Below, in pieces: positions 54,795 to 62,534 of a stretch of DNA of 64,000 nucleotides. Source of the DNA: Myxococcus hansupus (lineage in GTDB: Bacteria; Myxococcota; Myxococcia; Myxococcales; Myxococcaceae). The notes beneath the pieces are model-generated. The model ran no database searches. It had not been told where the DNA came from and saw only the letters and a program-made list of their open reading frames with translations. Positions within the stretch are counted from its first letter, which is position 1. Each line of letters begins with the position of its first letter. The stretch covers positions 4,174,501-4,238,500 of the forward strand of contig NZ_CP012109.1 in assembly GCF_000280925.3 (NCBI RefSeq), given 5' to 3'. Made by a program: the position numbers and the translations under genes.

Positions 54795-55142
54795 TCAGGC
54801 CGCCTTCGCGATGTTGGCGACGGCCGTAAAGCCCGAGGGATCCGCGATGGCCATGTCGGACAGAACCTTGCGGTCCAGGCCGATCTTCGCCTTCGCGAGG
54901 CCCGCGATCAGCTTCGAGTAGGACAGGCCGACCGTGCGGGCCGCCGCGTTGATGCGGACGATCCACAGGCGACGGAAGTCCCGCTTGCGCTGCATGCGGT
55001 CGCGGCTGGCGTAGTCCAGCGCCCGCTCAACCGCCTGGTTGGCGCGCTTGTAGCAGTTCTTCCGACGGCCGCGGAAACCCTTGGCCAGCTTCAAAATCCG
55101 ATTACGACGACGACGGGCCTTGACGCCCTTCTTAACGCGCAT
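54795..55142 (-). CDS. rplT: 50S ribosomal protein L20
   Basis: 115 residues, family-typical length, starting [17 protein letters not shown]. The very basic N-terminal tail binds 23S rRNA early in 50S assembly. GAGG lies six bases before ATG 55142. It follows rpmI by about 100 bp, the usual rpmI-rplT pair. L20 represses this operon in other bacteria; I did not identify the corresponding RNA structure here. Confidence 0.97.
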   Translation of the reverse strand: MRVKKGVKARRRRNRILKLAKGFRGRRKNCYKRANQAVERALDYASRDRMQRKRDFRRLWIVRINAAARTVGLSYSKLIAGLAKAKIGLDRKVLSDMAIADPSGFTAVANIAKAA

Positions 55143-55241
55143 GACTGCCTCACTTCGGACTGCGTAGTTTGGAAGCCCCTCGGCGCAGGCTTACCGCCGC
55201 TCCAACGAGGCCACGTAATCCCTGATTCCCAGACGGCGAAA

Positions 55242-55448
55242 TCAGCCCCCGTAGGGGAACATCTCCTTGATGACCTTCTTCGCGTCCATGTCGCGAAGAT
55301 GGCCGGTGCCGCGGCCGCTGCGCTTGGACTTCGGCGTCTTCGAGAACGTGAAGAGGTGCTTCGCGAAGGCCTTGCCGTACTTGACCTTGCCGCTCTTCTT
55401 CACTTCAAAGCGCTTCTTCGCGCTGCTGCGGGTCTTCAACTTCGGCAT
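55242..55448 (-). CDS. rpmI: 50S ribosomal protein L35
   Basis: 68 residues from ATG 55448 (MPKLKTRSSAKKRFEV), the standard L35 N-terminus. An upstream in-frame start would add seven unrelated residues and is rejected. AGGA lies close upstream. It has its own promoter candidate at 55550-55577, so rpmI-rplT can be transcribed separately from thrS. Confidence 0.96.
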   Translation of the reverse strand: MPKLKTRSSAKKRFEVKKSGKVKYGKAFAKHLFTFSKTPKSKRSGRGTGHLRDMDAKKVIKEMFPYGG

Positions 55449-55549
55449 CGTCCTGATCCTTCCATGCACCGTGCCGTGGGACTCTCTCGGTCGGTGCGAG
55501 AACTCTCGGATATTGGGGAACTTGGGCAGGCTCCCCTCGAAAGTGCGCC

Positions 55550-55577
55550 AAGATACTTAGGTGCAACAGGGAGTCAA
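55550..55577 (-). promoter_or_regulatory. Sigma-70-type promoter of rpmI-rplT
   Basis: -35 TTGACT (55572-55577), 16-bp spacer, -10 TATCTT (55550-55555), leaving a leader of about 95 nt before rpmI. Confidence 0.6.
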
Positions 55578-55609
55578 GGCCCGTCAGCAAGCGACCTGCC
55601 AGCCGGGCC
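55578..55609 (-). terminator. Weak hairpin after thrS
   Basis: GGCCCG (55578-55583) pairs with CGGGCC (55604-55609), 6 bases after the thrS stop and abutting the rpmI -35 box. The loop is 20 bases and there is no T-run, so it is a weak terminator at best. Confidence 0.35.
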
Positions 55610-55615
55610 TCCCGA

Positions 55616-57544
55616 TCACGGCAGGGCCGCTTCCTTCGCCAGCAGGGCCTCGAAGTCCGTCAACTTCATCGTCTTCAGGTCCTCGCCGCCGTACCGGCGC
55701 GGTGACACGCCCTCCCCGGACACCTCGTTGTCGCCCACCACCAGGGTGAACGGCACCTTCTGGAGCTGCGCCTCGCGGATCTTCGCGTTCATGGACAGGC
55801 CGCGCTCGTCGAACTCCACCCGGTAGCCCTTCGCCTTCAGGTCGTCCCGCACCTTCCGCGCGTAGTCGTTCTGCCGGTCCGCCACCGTCACCAGCACCGC
55901 CTGGATGGGCGCCAGCCAGGCCGGGAAGGCGCCGGCGAAGTGCTCGATCAGGATGGCCGTGAAGCGCTCGAAGGAGCCGAAGATGGCGCGGTGGAGCACG
56001 ACGGGCCGGTGCGGGGCGTTGTCCTCGCCCACGTACGTCAGGTCGAAGCGCTCCGGGGCCAGGTAGTCCAACTGCATGGTGCCCAACTGCCACCGGCGGC
56101 CGATGCTGTCCGACACCGCGAAGTCGATCTTCGGGCCGTAGAAGGCGCCGTCGCCCGGGGCCAGCTCGTAGTCGAGGCCCAGCGACTCGAGCGCCGCCTT
56201 CAGACCGCCCTCGGCGCGATCCCACAGGGAGTCATCCCCCAGGCGCTGCTCGGGCCGGGTGGACAGCTTCACCGCGTAGGTGAGCCCCACCGCCTTGTAG
56301 ACGTGGTCCAGCAGCTTCACGAAGCGGCGGACCTCGTCGGTGATCTGCGCTTCGGTGCAGTAGATGTGCGCGTCGTCCTGCGCGAACTGGCGCACGCGCG
56401 TGAGGCCGCCCAGGGAGCCCGCCGCCTCGTTGCGGTGCAGCACGTCCTGCGTGTGGTAGCGCAGCGGCAGGTCGCGGTAGCTGTGCTTCTTGAAGCCGTA
56501 GAACAGGTGGTGCGACGGGCAGTTCATCGGCTTGAGCGAGTAGTCATGCTCCCCCGACTCGCTGTCGAGCACGAGGAACATGTTCTCCTTGTACTTGCCC
56601 CAGTGACCGCTGGTCTCCCACAGCCCCTTGTTGAACATCAGGGGCGTCTTGATCTCCACGTAGCCGTCGTTCTGCGTCAGTTGACGCATCCAGTTCGACA
56701 GCGTGGTGTAGAGCGTGGTGCCCTTCGGGGTCCAGAAGGCGGAGCCCGGCGAGTACGGGTGGAAGTGGAAGAGGTCCAGCTCCTTGCCCAGCTTGCGGTG
56801 GTCGCGCTTCTTCGACTCCTCGATGCGGTTCAGGTACTCCGCGAGCTGCTTCTTGTCGAAGAAGGCCGTCCCGTAGACGCGCTGGAGCATCGGGTTGCGG
56901 TGGTCACCGCGCCAGTACGCGCCGCTGGAGGACAGGATCTTGATGATGCCGATCTTCCCCGTGCTGGGCGCGTGGGGCCCCAGGCAGAAGTCCACCCAGT
57001 CACCGTGGGTGTAGAGCGTCAGCGTCTCCGCACCCTTGGCGGCGATGTCCTTGACGATCTCGACCTTGAACTTCTCGCCCTTCTCCTCGAACAGGCGCAC
57101 GGCCTCGTCCATGGAGATCTCGGTGCGGACGAAGGGCTGGTCGCGCTTCAGCTCGGCGTTCGCCTCGACCTCGATCTTCTCCAGGTCCTCGGGCGTGAAG
57201 GGCTTCTCGCGGAAGAAGTCGTAATAGAAGCCCTCTTCCGTCGAGGGACCGATGGTCACCTGCGTGCCCGGGAAGAGCTTCTGCACCGCGCTGGCCACCA
57301 CGTGGGCGGCGTCGTGGCGGATGAGCTCCAGGGACTCGGGGCTCTTGGGCGTGAAGATCTGAAGCTTCGCGTCCGCGTCCAGCTTGCGGGCCAGATCCAT
57401 GTCCTGGCCATTCACGCGCGCGAACAGGGCCGCCTTGGCCAGACCGGGACCGATGCTCTCTCGCACGAAGTCCGCGATGGTGGTGCCCTTGGACGTCTGC
57501 TTCTGCGAGCCGTCGGGGAGCGTCACCGTGATGAAGTCGGACAT
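55616..57544 (-). CDS. thrS: Threonine--tRNA ligase
   Basis: 642 residues from ATG 57544 ([13 protein letters not shown]) with GAGG five bases upstream. The TGS domain (1-62) is followed by the editing domain with the HDAAHV zinc-like motif, then the class II core (TPKGTTLY, motif 2 [24 protein letters not shown], motif 3 [11 protein letters not shown]) and the C-terminal anticodon domain ([12 protein letters not shown]). It charges tRNA-Thr and hydrolyses mischarged Ser-tRNA. A strong terminator hairpin ends 12 bases before the start codon, so expression probably depends on read-through. No infC follows it. Confidence 0.97.
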   Translation of the reverse strand: MSDFITVTLPDGSQKQTSKGTTIADFVRESIGPGLAKAALFARVNGQDMDLARKLDADAKLQIFTPKSPESLELIRHDAAHVVASAVQKLFPGTQVTIGPSTEEGFYYDFFREKPFTPEDLEKIEVEANAELKRDQPFVRTEISMDEAVRLFEEKGEKFKVEIVKDIAAKGAETLTLYTHGDWVDFCLGPHAPSTGKIGIIKILSSSGAYWRGDHRNPMLQRVYGTAFFDKKQLAEYLNRIEESKKRDHRKLGKELDLFHFHPYSPGSAFWTPKGTTLYTTLSNWMRQLTQNDGYVEIKTPLMFNKGLWETSGHWGKYKENMFLVLDSESGEHDYSLKPMNCPSHHLFYGFKKHSYRDLPLRYHTQDVLHRNEAAGSLGGLTRVRQFAQDDAHIYCTEAQITDEVRRFVKLLDHVYKAVGLTYAVKLSTRPEQRLGDDSLWDRAEGGLKAALESLGLDYELAPGDGAFYGPKIDFAVSDSIGRRWQLGTMQLDYLAPERFDLTYVGEDNAPHRPVVLHRAIFGSFERFTAILIEHFAGAFPAWLAPIQAVLVTVADRQNDYARKVRDDLKAKGYRVEFDERGLSMNAKIREAQLQKVPFTLVVGDNEVSGEGVSPRRYGGEDLKTMKLTDFEALLAKEAALP

Positions 57545-57555
57545 ACGAACCTCGG

Positions 57556-57600
57556 AAAAACAGCGGGCGGCAGGCTCTTTAGAAGCCATGCCGCCCGCTG
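57556..57600 (-). terminator. Strong intrinsic terminator / attenuator directly before thrS
   Basis: A perfect 12-bp GC-rich stem (57561-57572 with 57589-57600) is followed by five T residues (57560-57556). It lies between tRNA-Val and thrS; the thrS ribosome site starts within a few bases of the T-run. It either ends the tRNA-Val transcript or controls thrS by attenuation. Confidence 0.85.
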
Positions 57601-57618
57601 AAAGTCACTCTCTGATGA

Positions 57619-57690
<72 letters not shown>

Positions 57691-57719
57691 TTGGCGTTGC
57701 AGCCGCTTTGGTGGCGCGG

Positions 57720-57749
57720 GGAATACCAGCGGGCTCCCCAAGCTGTCAA
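57720..57749 (-). promoter_or_regulatory. Sigma-70-type promoter of tRNA-Val (possibly also thrS)
   Basis: Perfect -35 TTGACA (57744-57749), 18-bp spacer, -10 TATTCC (57720-57725), 30 bases before the tRNA 5' end. No other promoter was seen before thrS. Confidence 0.65.
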
Positions 57750-57768
57750 GGAAACATGGAAGCCCACT

Positions 57769-58476
57769 TCAACTCTTCCCGCGCGGCTTCGGATCCGCCG
57801 TTTCCAGCAGCGCGTGGACCCGGGCCATGACGGCATCGAACATGTCCGGGGTGAGCCGCCCCGTCTGCGTGTTCTGTTGGCTGACGTGGTAGCAGCCCAG
57901 CAGCGTCCTGCCGCCCGGCAGGCCCAGCTCCGCCCCATGCCCGAAGGCGGGCCGAGGTGACGGCACCACCATCCCCTGCCGCGCCAGCGTTACGAGCGCC
58001 GCGTTCCAGCCAATGGCTCCCAGCGCCAGCAGCACCCGGCCCGGCAGCAGCGCCAGCTCCCGGTCCAGGAACGGCGCACAGCGGGCCAGCTCCTCCGGGA
58101 GGGGCTTGTTGTCGGGCGGAGCACAGCGCGCCGCGGAGACGATGAAGGCGTCCTTCAGCCGGAGCCCGTCGTCCCGGTGCTCGCTGAGCGCCTGGTTCGC
58201 GAAGCCCGCGCGGTGCAACCCGGCATAGAGGAAGTCCCCCGAGCGATCTCCGGTGAACATCCGCCCTGTCCGATTCGCCCCATGGGCCGCCGGCGCCAGG
58301 CCCACGATGATGAGCCGGGCCTTCGGATCCCCAAAGCCGGGGACGGGCCGGCCCCAGTAGTCCCAGTCGCGGTAGGCGCGGCGCTTCACACGCGCCACCT
58401 CCTCCCGCCACGCCACCAGCCGCGGGCAGGCCCGGCAGCCGGTGATCTCCTCGTGCAGCGACTCCAGCTTCGTCAC
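57769..58476 (-). CDS. Uracil-DNA glycosylase, family 5 (UDGb-type)
   Basis: 235 residues; removes uracil and other deaminated bases from DNA to start base-excision repair. The active-site block GLAPAAHGANRTGRMFTGD and the second motif HVSQQNTQTG are those of family 5 enzymes. Four cysteines (CRAC at 14-17, CAPP and ARC later) can hold the [4Fe-4S] cluster of this superfamily. The GTG start overlaps the stop of the upstream membrane-protein gene as GTGA, so the two are translationally coupled, although their functions seem unrelated. Confidence 0.92.
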   Translation of the reverse strand: MTKLESLHEEITGCRACPRLVAWREEVARVKRRAYRDWDYWGRPVPGFGDPKARLIIVGLAPAAHGANRTGRMFTGDRSGDFLYAGLHRAGFANQALSEHRDDGLRLKDAFIVSAARCAPPDNKPLPEELARCAPFLDRELALLPGRVLLALGAIGWNAALVTLARQGMVVPSPRPAFGHGAELGLPGGRTLLGCYHVSQQNTQTGRLTPDMFDAVMARVHALLETADPKPRGKS

Positions 58477-59711
58477 GGCGACCGGGGCTCCCCCGTATAG
58501 AGCGCCGTCCGGCGGTACCGCTGCACCACCACGCTCAGCACCACCTTGAGGATGGCCGCCACCGGCACCGCGAGCAGGATGCCCACGAAGCCGAACAGCT
58601 CACCGAACGCCAGGATGGCCAGGATGATCGCCACCGGCGCCAGGCCCACCTTCTCACCGACGATGCGCGGGGTGATGACGAAGCCCTCCAGCATCTGCCC
58701 GATGACGAAGGTCGCCGCCACCGCCGCGAGCTGCCACGGCCCCTGCCAGGACAACATCAGCCCCACCAGCGACAGGATGATGCCCACGCCTGTGCCCAGG
58801 TACGGCACCATGTTGCCGAACCCGGCGATCACGCCGATGACGATGGCCATGTCGATGCGCGCCGCGGACAACCCCACCGCGTAGATGCCCGACAGCACCG
58901 CGCCCACGATGAGCTGGCCGCGCACGAAGGCGGAGAGCACCTCGTCCACCTCCGCGAAGCGCCGGCTCACCAACCCCACCGCGCGGCGAGGCAGCAGGTC
59001 CTTCACCATGCGCGTCAGCCGCGGGTAGTCCTGGAGGAAGAAGAAGGCCAGCACCGGCACCACCGACAGGCCCAGCAGCGTCACCACGAGGCGCGCCGTG
59101 TTGCCCGCGAAGCTCGCGAGGATTCGCGCCGCGGCGGGACCCGCGCTCTGGACCAGGTCCGACGCCTGCTTGCCCAGCTCGGCCGTGCGCTGGCGCACCA
59201 GGTCCGGCAGCGAGTGCCCGACCAACGCCTCCACCTTCGGCACCACCTGCGTGCTCGCGCGGTTGAAGAAGTCCGGCAGCTTCGACGCCTCCTCCCGGAA
59301 CACCGGGATGAGGTACAGCACCGAGCCCACGAGCAGCAGCGTCCCCGCCGCGAAGACGAGCGTCGTCCCCCACGTGCGATCCAACCGCCGCTTCTCCAGC
59401 TCCGTCACGATGGGATTGAAGATGTAGGCGCCCGCGAGCGCGAGCAGCACCGGCACCGCCACCCCTCCGAACACGGAGAGCAGCGCGAACACGAGCCCCA
59501 GCGAGCCCACCATCACCGCCGACCACCACAGGTCGATGCGCCGAGCGTCGGCTTCCGGCAACTCGCCCGCCTCCACCGCCACGATGTCCGAGCGGACCAC
59601 GTCCTCGCCAGGCCGTGCTTGCGCGTGCGCCACGGCGACCTCGGGCGCCGCGACGGAATGGAGCACGTTCGCGGGCCGCGTCGGCGGCGGCACGGGGGCG
59701 GACTTCTTCAC
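58473..59711 (-). CDS. AI-2E / PerM family membrane protein
   Basis: 412 residues from GTG 59711. The N-terminal 60 residues are hydrophilic and probably cytoplasmic. Membrane segments follow at about 63-100 and 118-138, then an amphipathic region (150-200), and a cluster of five or six spans to the C-terminus with the family signature GFGNMVPYLGTGVGIILS. Members are named autoinducer-2 exporters, but many are Na+/H+ antiporters or of unknown substrate; which one applies cannot be told here. The start is uncertain because the best AGGA lies rather far upstream. Confidence 0.88.
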   Translation of the reverse strand: MKKSAPVPPPTRPANVLHSVAAPEVAVAHAQARPGEDVVRSDIVAVEAGELPEADARRIDLWWSAVMVGSLGLVFALLSVFGGVAVPVLLALAGAYIFNPIVTELEKRRLDRTWGTTLVFAAGTLLLVGSVLYLIPVFREEASKLPDFFNRASTQVVPKVEALVGHSLPDLVRQRTAELGKQASDLVQSAGPAAARILASFAGNTARLVVTLLGLSVVPVLAFFFLQDYPRLTRMVKDLLPRRAVGLVSRRFAEVDEVLSAFVRGQLIVGAVLSGIYAVGLSAARIDMAIVIGVIAGFGNMVPYLGTGVGIILSLVGLMLSWQGPWQLAAVAATFVIGQMLEGFVITPRIVGEKVGLAPVAIILAILAFGELFGFVGILLAVPVAAILKVVLSVVVQRYRRTALYTGEPRSP

Positions 59712-59892
59712 GGCGGCGGGCGATTGACCTTTCCTGCGGCGTCCGATGGCGGTCTCCTCTTCAGTTCAGCGCCTACTACGGCGTCGTCGTCACCTGATTG
59801 CACATCGCGAAAGCTCCGGAATCATCGCCGGACGGCTTCGGATTGGAAGAGCGGGCTTCTTCGCCCGCTCGCCTGCCGGGCGCCACGGGTGC

Positions 59893-60255
59893 TCAATCGG
59901 AGGTTCCGGTCGAGCTTCCCGTCGCACGGAGTCGAATCGTCAGCCGCGCGCGGGCACCACGGGCCTCGTAGTACGTCGTATACGGCCAGTACCCCTGCTT
60001 CTTCACTTCGATCTGATGCAGGCCGAGCCCGACGCCGAGGCCCTTGGGCGCTCCCGTGAAGTCACTGCACAGGCCCTGCCAGACGCCGTCCAGATACACC
60101 TCTGCGTCCGTGGGCTCGCACAGCAGGGCCAGGTTGCCGCTCGGGTTCTCGGCCTCCGCCATCAGCTCGCGGGCCTTGATCAGGGACTCCGGCTCCTGGC
60201 GCTTCGCACACGCCGCCGCGCCGCACAGCACCACCGTCAACAAGACCTTCCGCAT
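59893..60255 (-). CDS. PEGA-like lipoprotein
   Basis: 120 residues from ATG 60255. A lipoprotein signal (RKVLLTVVLCGAAAC) ends at Cys16. After a short helix comes a PEGA-type beta domain: LLCEPTDAEVYLDGVWQG, then GLGVGLHQIEVKKQGY-like strands ending in a basic ARLTIRLRA. PEGA domains occur on surface and secreted proteins and are abundant in myxobacteria. The partner is unknown. It lies 46 bases after the next gene upstream and may be co-transcribed with it. Confidence 0.8.
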   Translation of the reverse strand: MRKVLLTVVLCGAAACAKRQEPESLIKARELMAEAENPSGNLALLCEPTDAEVYLDGVWQGLCSDFTGAPKGLGVGLGLHQIEVKKQGYWPYTTYYEARGARARLTIRLRATGSSTGTSD

Positions 60256-60301
60256 CACCCCGCCCGGAACCTCGAAGCCATGAAGATATTCGCTCGCAAG
60301 G

Positions 60302-61117
60302 CTACTGCGTGACGATGACGACGCGGCCCTCGGCCAGGAAACGCGTGTTCGCCTCGACGAGCGCCTTCGCGTCCTCCGAGGCCAGCACCAGATCAGAACC
60401 TTGCGAGCCGGTGGCCTTCACCACCAGGGGCTTGTCGCCCACCAGGGCCGCCTTCTTCGCCGCGTCCAGGCTCTGGAACCAGGCCGCCACGCCCGTCGCG
60501 CCACGGCGCTCCTGGGAGAGCGCGGCCTCGCCATAGAGCGCCTTGCCACTTCCATCCAGCAGGCGTGGTGACAACACCGGCTGGACGCCCAGACCGCGCG
60601 CGTCCACCACCAGCCCCGTGTACTTCTTCGCGCCCGCCCCGTTGATGGCGATGACGGCGTCCGGCCCCGCGGCGGAGAAGAGCGACGCACTGAGGGCCGC
60701 CAGTGGCAGCTCCACGTCAATCTCCACGCCACTGTCCGAGAAGAAACGCCTGGCGACGACCTTGTAGCCACCGATGGCGCCCTCGACGCGCTTGCGCACA
60801 TCGTCCTGGGCCAGCGCATCCCCCACGGTGCGGTCCGCGCGGATGTGGAGGCGGCGCGCCTGTTCGAGGAGGTTCTGGGTGGCGACCAACCTGGCGGTCC
60901 GCTCGGCGCCCAGGCGGGCCTGCCCGGGGTTCGAGGCCTTCAGGTCCGGGGCGCCTGCGCCCGTGGCCCGCAGGACCTGCCCTTCCCAGTTCACTCCCGG
61001 TGCCCCCGGAGCCGTCTTCACGGCGGCGGCGGTGGGCTTCGGGGCCTTCGCTTCCTTGCCCTGCCCGAGCGCGGTCAGCGGCACGGCCAGCAACATCCCC
61101 CACAGCGAGTGCCTCAC
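60302..61117 (-). CDS. Exported LPP20/FlgT-like protein
   Basis: 271 residues from GTG 61117, chosen because GGAGGA sits seven bases upstream and the N-terminus is then a clean signal peptide (RHSLWGMLLAVPLTALGQ). The middle part, about ARLGAERTARLVATQNLLEQARRLHI to DVELPLAAL, has the layout of the LPP20 / FlgT N-terminal fold seen in outer-membrane and periplasmic proteins. The C-terminal half (VVDARGLGVQPVLSPRLLD onward) resembles the same family's second domain. No flagellar genes are nearby, so the FlgT likeness should not be read as function. Confidence 0.7.
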   Translation of the reverse strand: MRHSLWGMLLAVPLTALGQGKEAKAPKPTAAAVKTAPGAPGVNWEGQVLRATGAGAPDLKASNPGQARLGAERTARLVATQNLLEQARRLHIRADRTVGDALAQDDVRKRVEGAIGGYKVVARRFFSDSGVEIDVELPLAALSASLFSAAGPDAVIAINGAGAKKYTGLVVDARGLGVQPVLSPRLLDGSGKALYGEAALSQERRGATGVAAWFQSLDAAKKAALVGDKPLVVKATGSQGSDLVLASEDAKALVEANTRFLAEGRVVIVTQ

Positions 61118-61240
61118 GGGAAATCCTCCAGCCCTCACCCGACGTCACACGTCGTCTCAGGGTCGAATGGCGCCCCATTCAACGGGCCTGCTTCTGGGGA
61201 AGTCAAGGCAGGCACCGCGGGCACAACGCCGGTGCGTCCT

Positions 61241-61579
61241 TCAGTTCTCGTTACCGTGGCGGTCGACGTAGGCGTCGATCATCTTGCGGTGACGGTCGGT
61301 GAGCAGCGTGAAGCGGACACCCGAGCGATCACGCTTGGCCGTGCCCAGCTCCGCCCACTCGCGCACCACTTCACCCTCGGCGTAGATGATCTCCTCCGAG
61401 CCCGGGAGCTGGAACTGAAGGCCGATGCGCTTCGCCTCGTGCTGAGGCTCGAGCAGCCGGGCGAGGCTCAGCCCTTCCTGGCTGATGTCCGCGGCCCGCG
61501 ACATGTACGGCACGCCACCCATGTACTTGTTCAGGTAGATGTCGAGGGGCGCCCGCTTGTTCTTCCGCTTGTCGCTCAT
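61241..61579 (-). CDS. PilZ domain protein (c-di-GMP binding)
   Basis: 112 residues from ATG 61579 with GGAGG upstream; a single-domain PilZ. Both parts of the c-di-GMP motif are present: RxxxR as R5-KNK-R9, and DxSxxG as DISQEG. The rest (GLQFQLPGSEEIIYAEGEVVR, SGVRFTLL) is the PilZ beta-barrel. It is expected to act as a cytoplasmic c-di-GMP receptor; no target can be inferred from neighbours. Confidence 0.9.
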   Translation of the reverse strand: MSDKRKNKRAPLDIYLNKYMGGVPYMSRAADISQEGLSLARLLEPQHEAKRIGLQFQLPGSEEIIYAEGEVVREWAELGTAKRDRSGVRFTLLTDRHRKMIDAYVDRHGNEN

Positions 61580-61799
61580 GGCTTCTTCGCCTCCGGTCAG
61601 GTGGTGCAACAGGTTGCTCCGGGGGTGAAGCAACCTGGATGCAGGGTAGAGGCGAGCGCCGAACTCGCAAGAAAACGGTCGCCTCACGAAGGCCTCGCGG
61701 GCTCGCTGTGCTTCCTCGCTGAATTCTTCGCGCCGGCTTGTGTCCACAGCGCGAGCGACGGCGCTCTATAGTGCGCCCGTCTTCATGAAAGGTGGATGC

Positions 61800-62528
61800 A
61801 TGCGATCGATGTGGACGGCGGCCCTGGTGTTCGCGCTCGGCGCGACGGGGGCCCAGGCGCAGGATTCGAAATCGGCGAAGAAGCCCGCGGCCAAGGCGGC
61901 ACCGGCCACCGAGCCAGCGCCCGCGCCACTCTCCGCCGAGGACGAGCAAACCATCTACACCCTCGGCATCTCGCTCGGCCGTGACTTGTCCCTCTTCGCC
62001 CTCTCGCCCGAGGAGCTGAGCGTGCTCCAGCGAGGTCTGACGGACGGCCTCGCGGGCAAGACGTCGGACGTGGACCCCAAGGAGCAGGGCCAGCGCATCC
62101 AGGCCTTCGCCAAGGGACGACAGGCCCTCGCTGGCAAGGCCACGTTGGACCGCGCGGCGAAGGAGCCCGGCGCGGAGGTGCTTCCCTCCGGCGTCGTCTA
62201 CAAGCAGGTCCAGGCGGGCACGGGCCGCAGCCCGCGCGCCATCGACACCGTGAAGGTCCACTACGAGGGCCGGCTGGTGGATGGCACCGTCTTCGACACC
62301 TCCGCCAAGCGCGGCATCCCCGTGGAGTTCCCGCTCAACGGCGTTATCCCCTGCTGGACGCAGGGCGTGGGGAAGATGAAGGTGGGCGGCAAGGCGAAGC
62401 TCACCTGCCCCGGCAACACGGCCTACGGCGAGCGCCCGCCCTCCGGCTCCCGCATCCCGCCCAACGCCGTGCTCGTCTTCGATGTCGAGCTCATCGACAT
62501 CCCGGGCGACACGTCGCGGCAGCCGTAG
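61800..62528 (+). CDS. FKBP-type peptidyl-prolyl isomerase, periplasmic
   Basis: 242 residues from ATG 61800, which has AAAGGTGG five bases upstream; an ATG at 61785 is less well placed. A Sec signal peptide ([19 protein letters not shown]) is followed by an Ala/Pro/Lys linker, an FkpA/Mip-like helical dimerisation region (about 50-120), and the FKBP domain (about 125-238) with [35 protein letters not shown] and [13 protein letters not shown]. It probably assists folding of exported proteins. A TATAGT at 61767-61772 could be its -10, with no good -35. Confidence 0.93.
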   Translation: MRSMWTAALVFALGATGAQAQDSKSAKKPAAKAAPATEPAPAPLSAEDEQTIYTLGISLGRDLSLFALSPEELSVLQRGLTDGLAGKTSDVDPKEQGQRIQAFAKGRQALAGKATLDRAAKEPGAEVLPSGVVYKQVQAGTGRSPRAIDTVKVHYEGRLVDGTVFDTSAKRGIPVEFPLNGVIPCWTQGVGKMKVGGKAKLTCPGNTAYGERPPSGSRIPPNAVLVFDVELIDIPGDTSRQP

Positions 62529-62534
62529 TCCTGT

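Noticed and set aside
55940..57601. Plus-strand frame of 553 codons opposite thrS
   Set aside because: Low-complexity product antisense to an unmistakable ThrRS.
60302..61117. Naming the LPP20-like protein FlgT
   Set aside because: Similarity is by layout only and there are no flagellar genes in the window.
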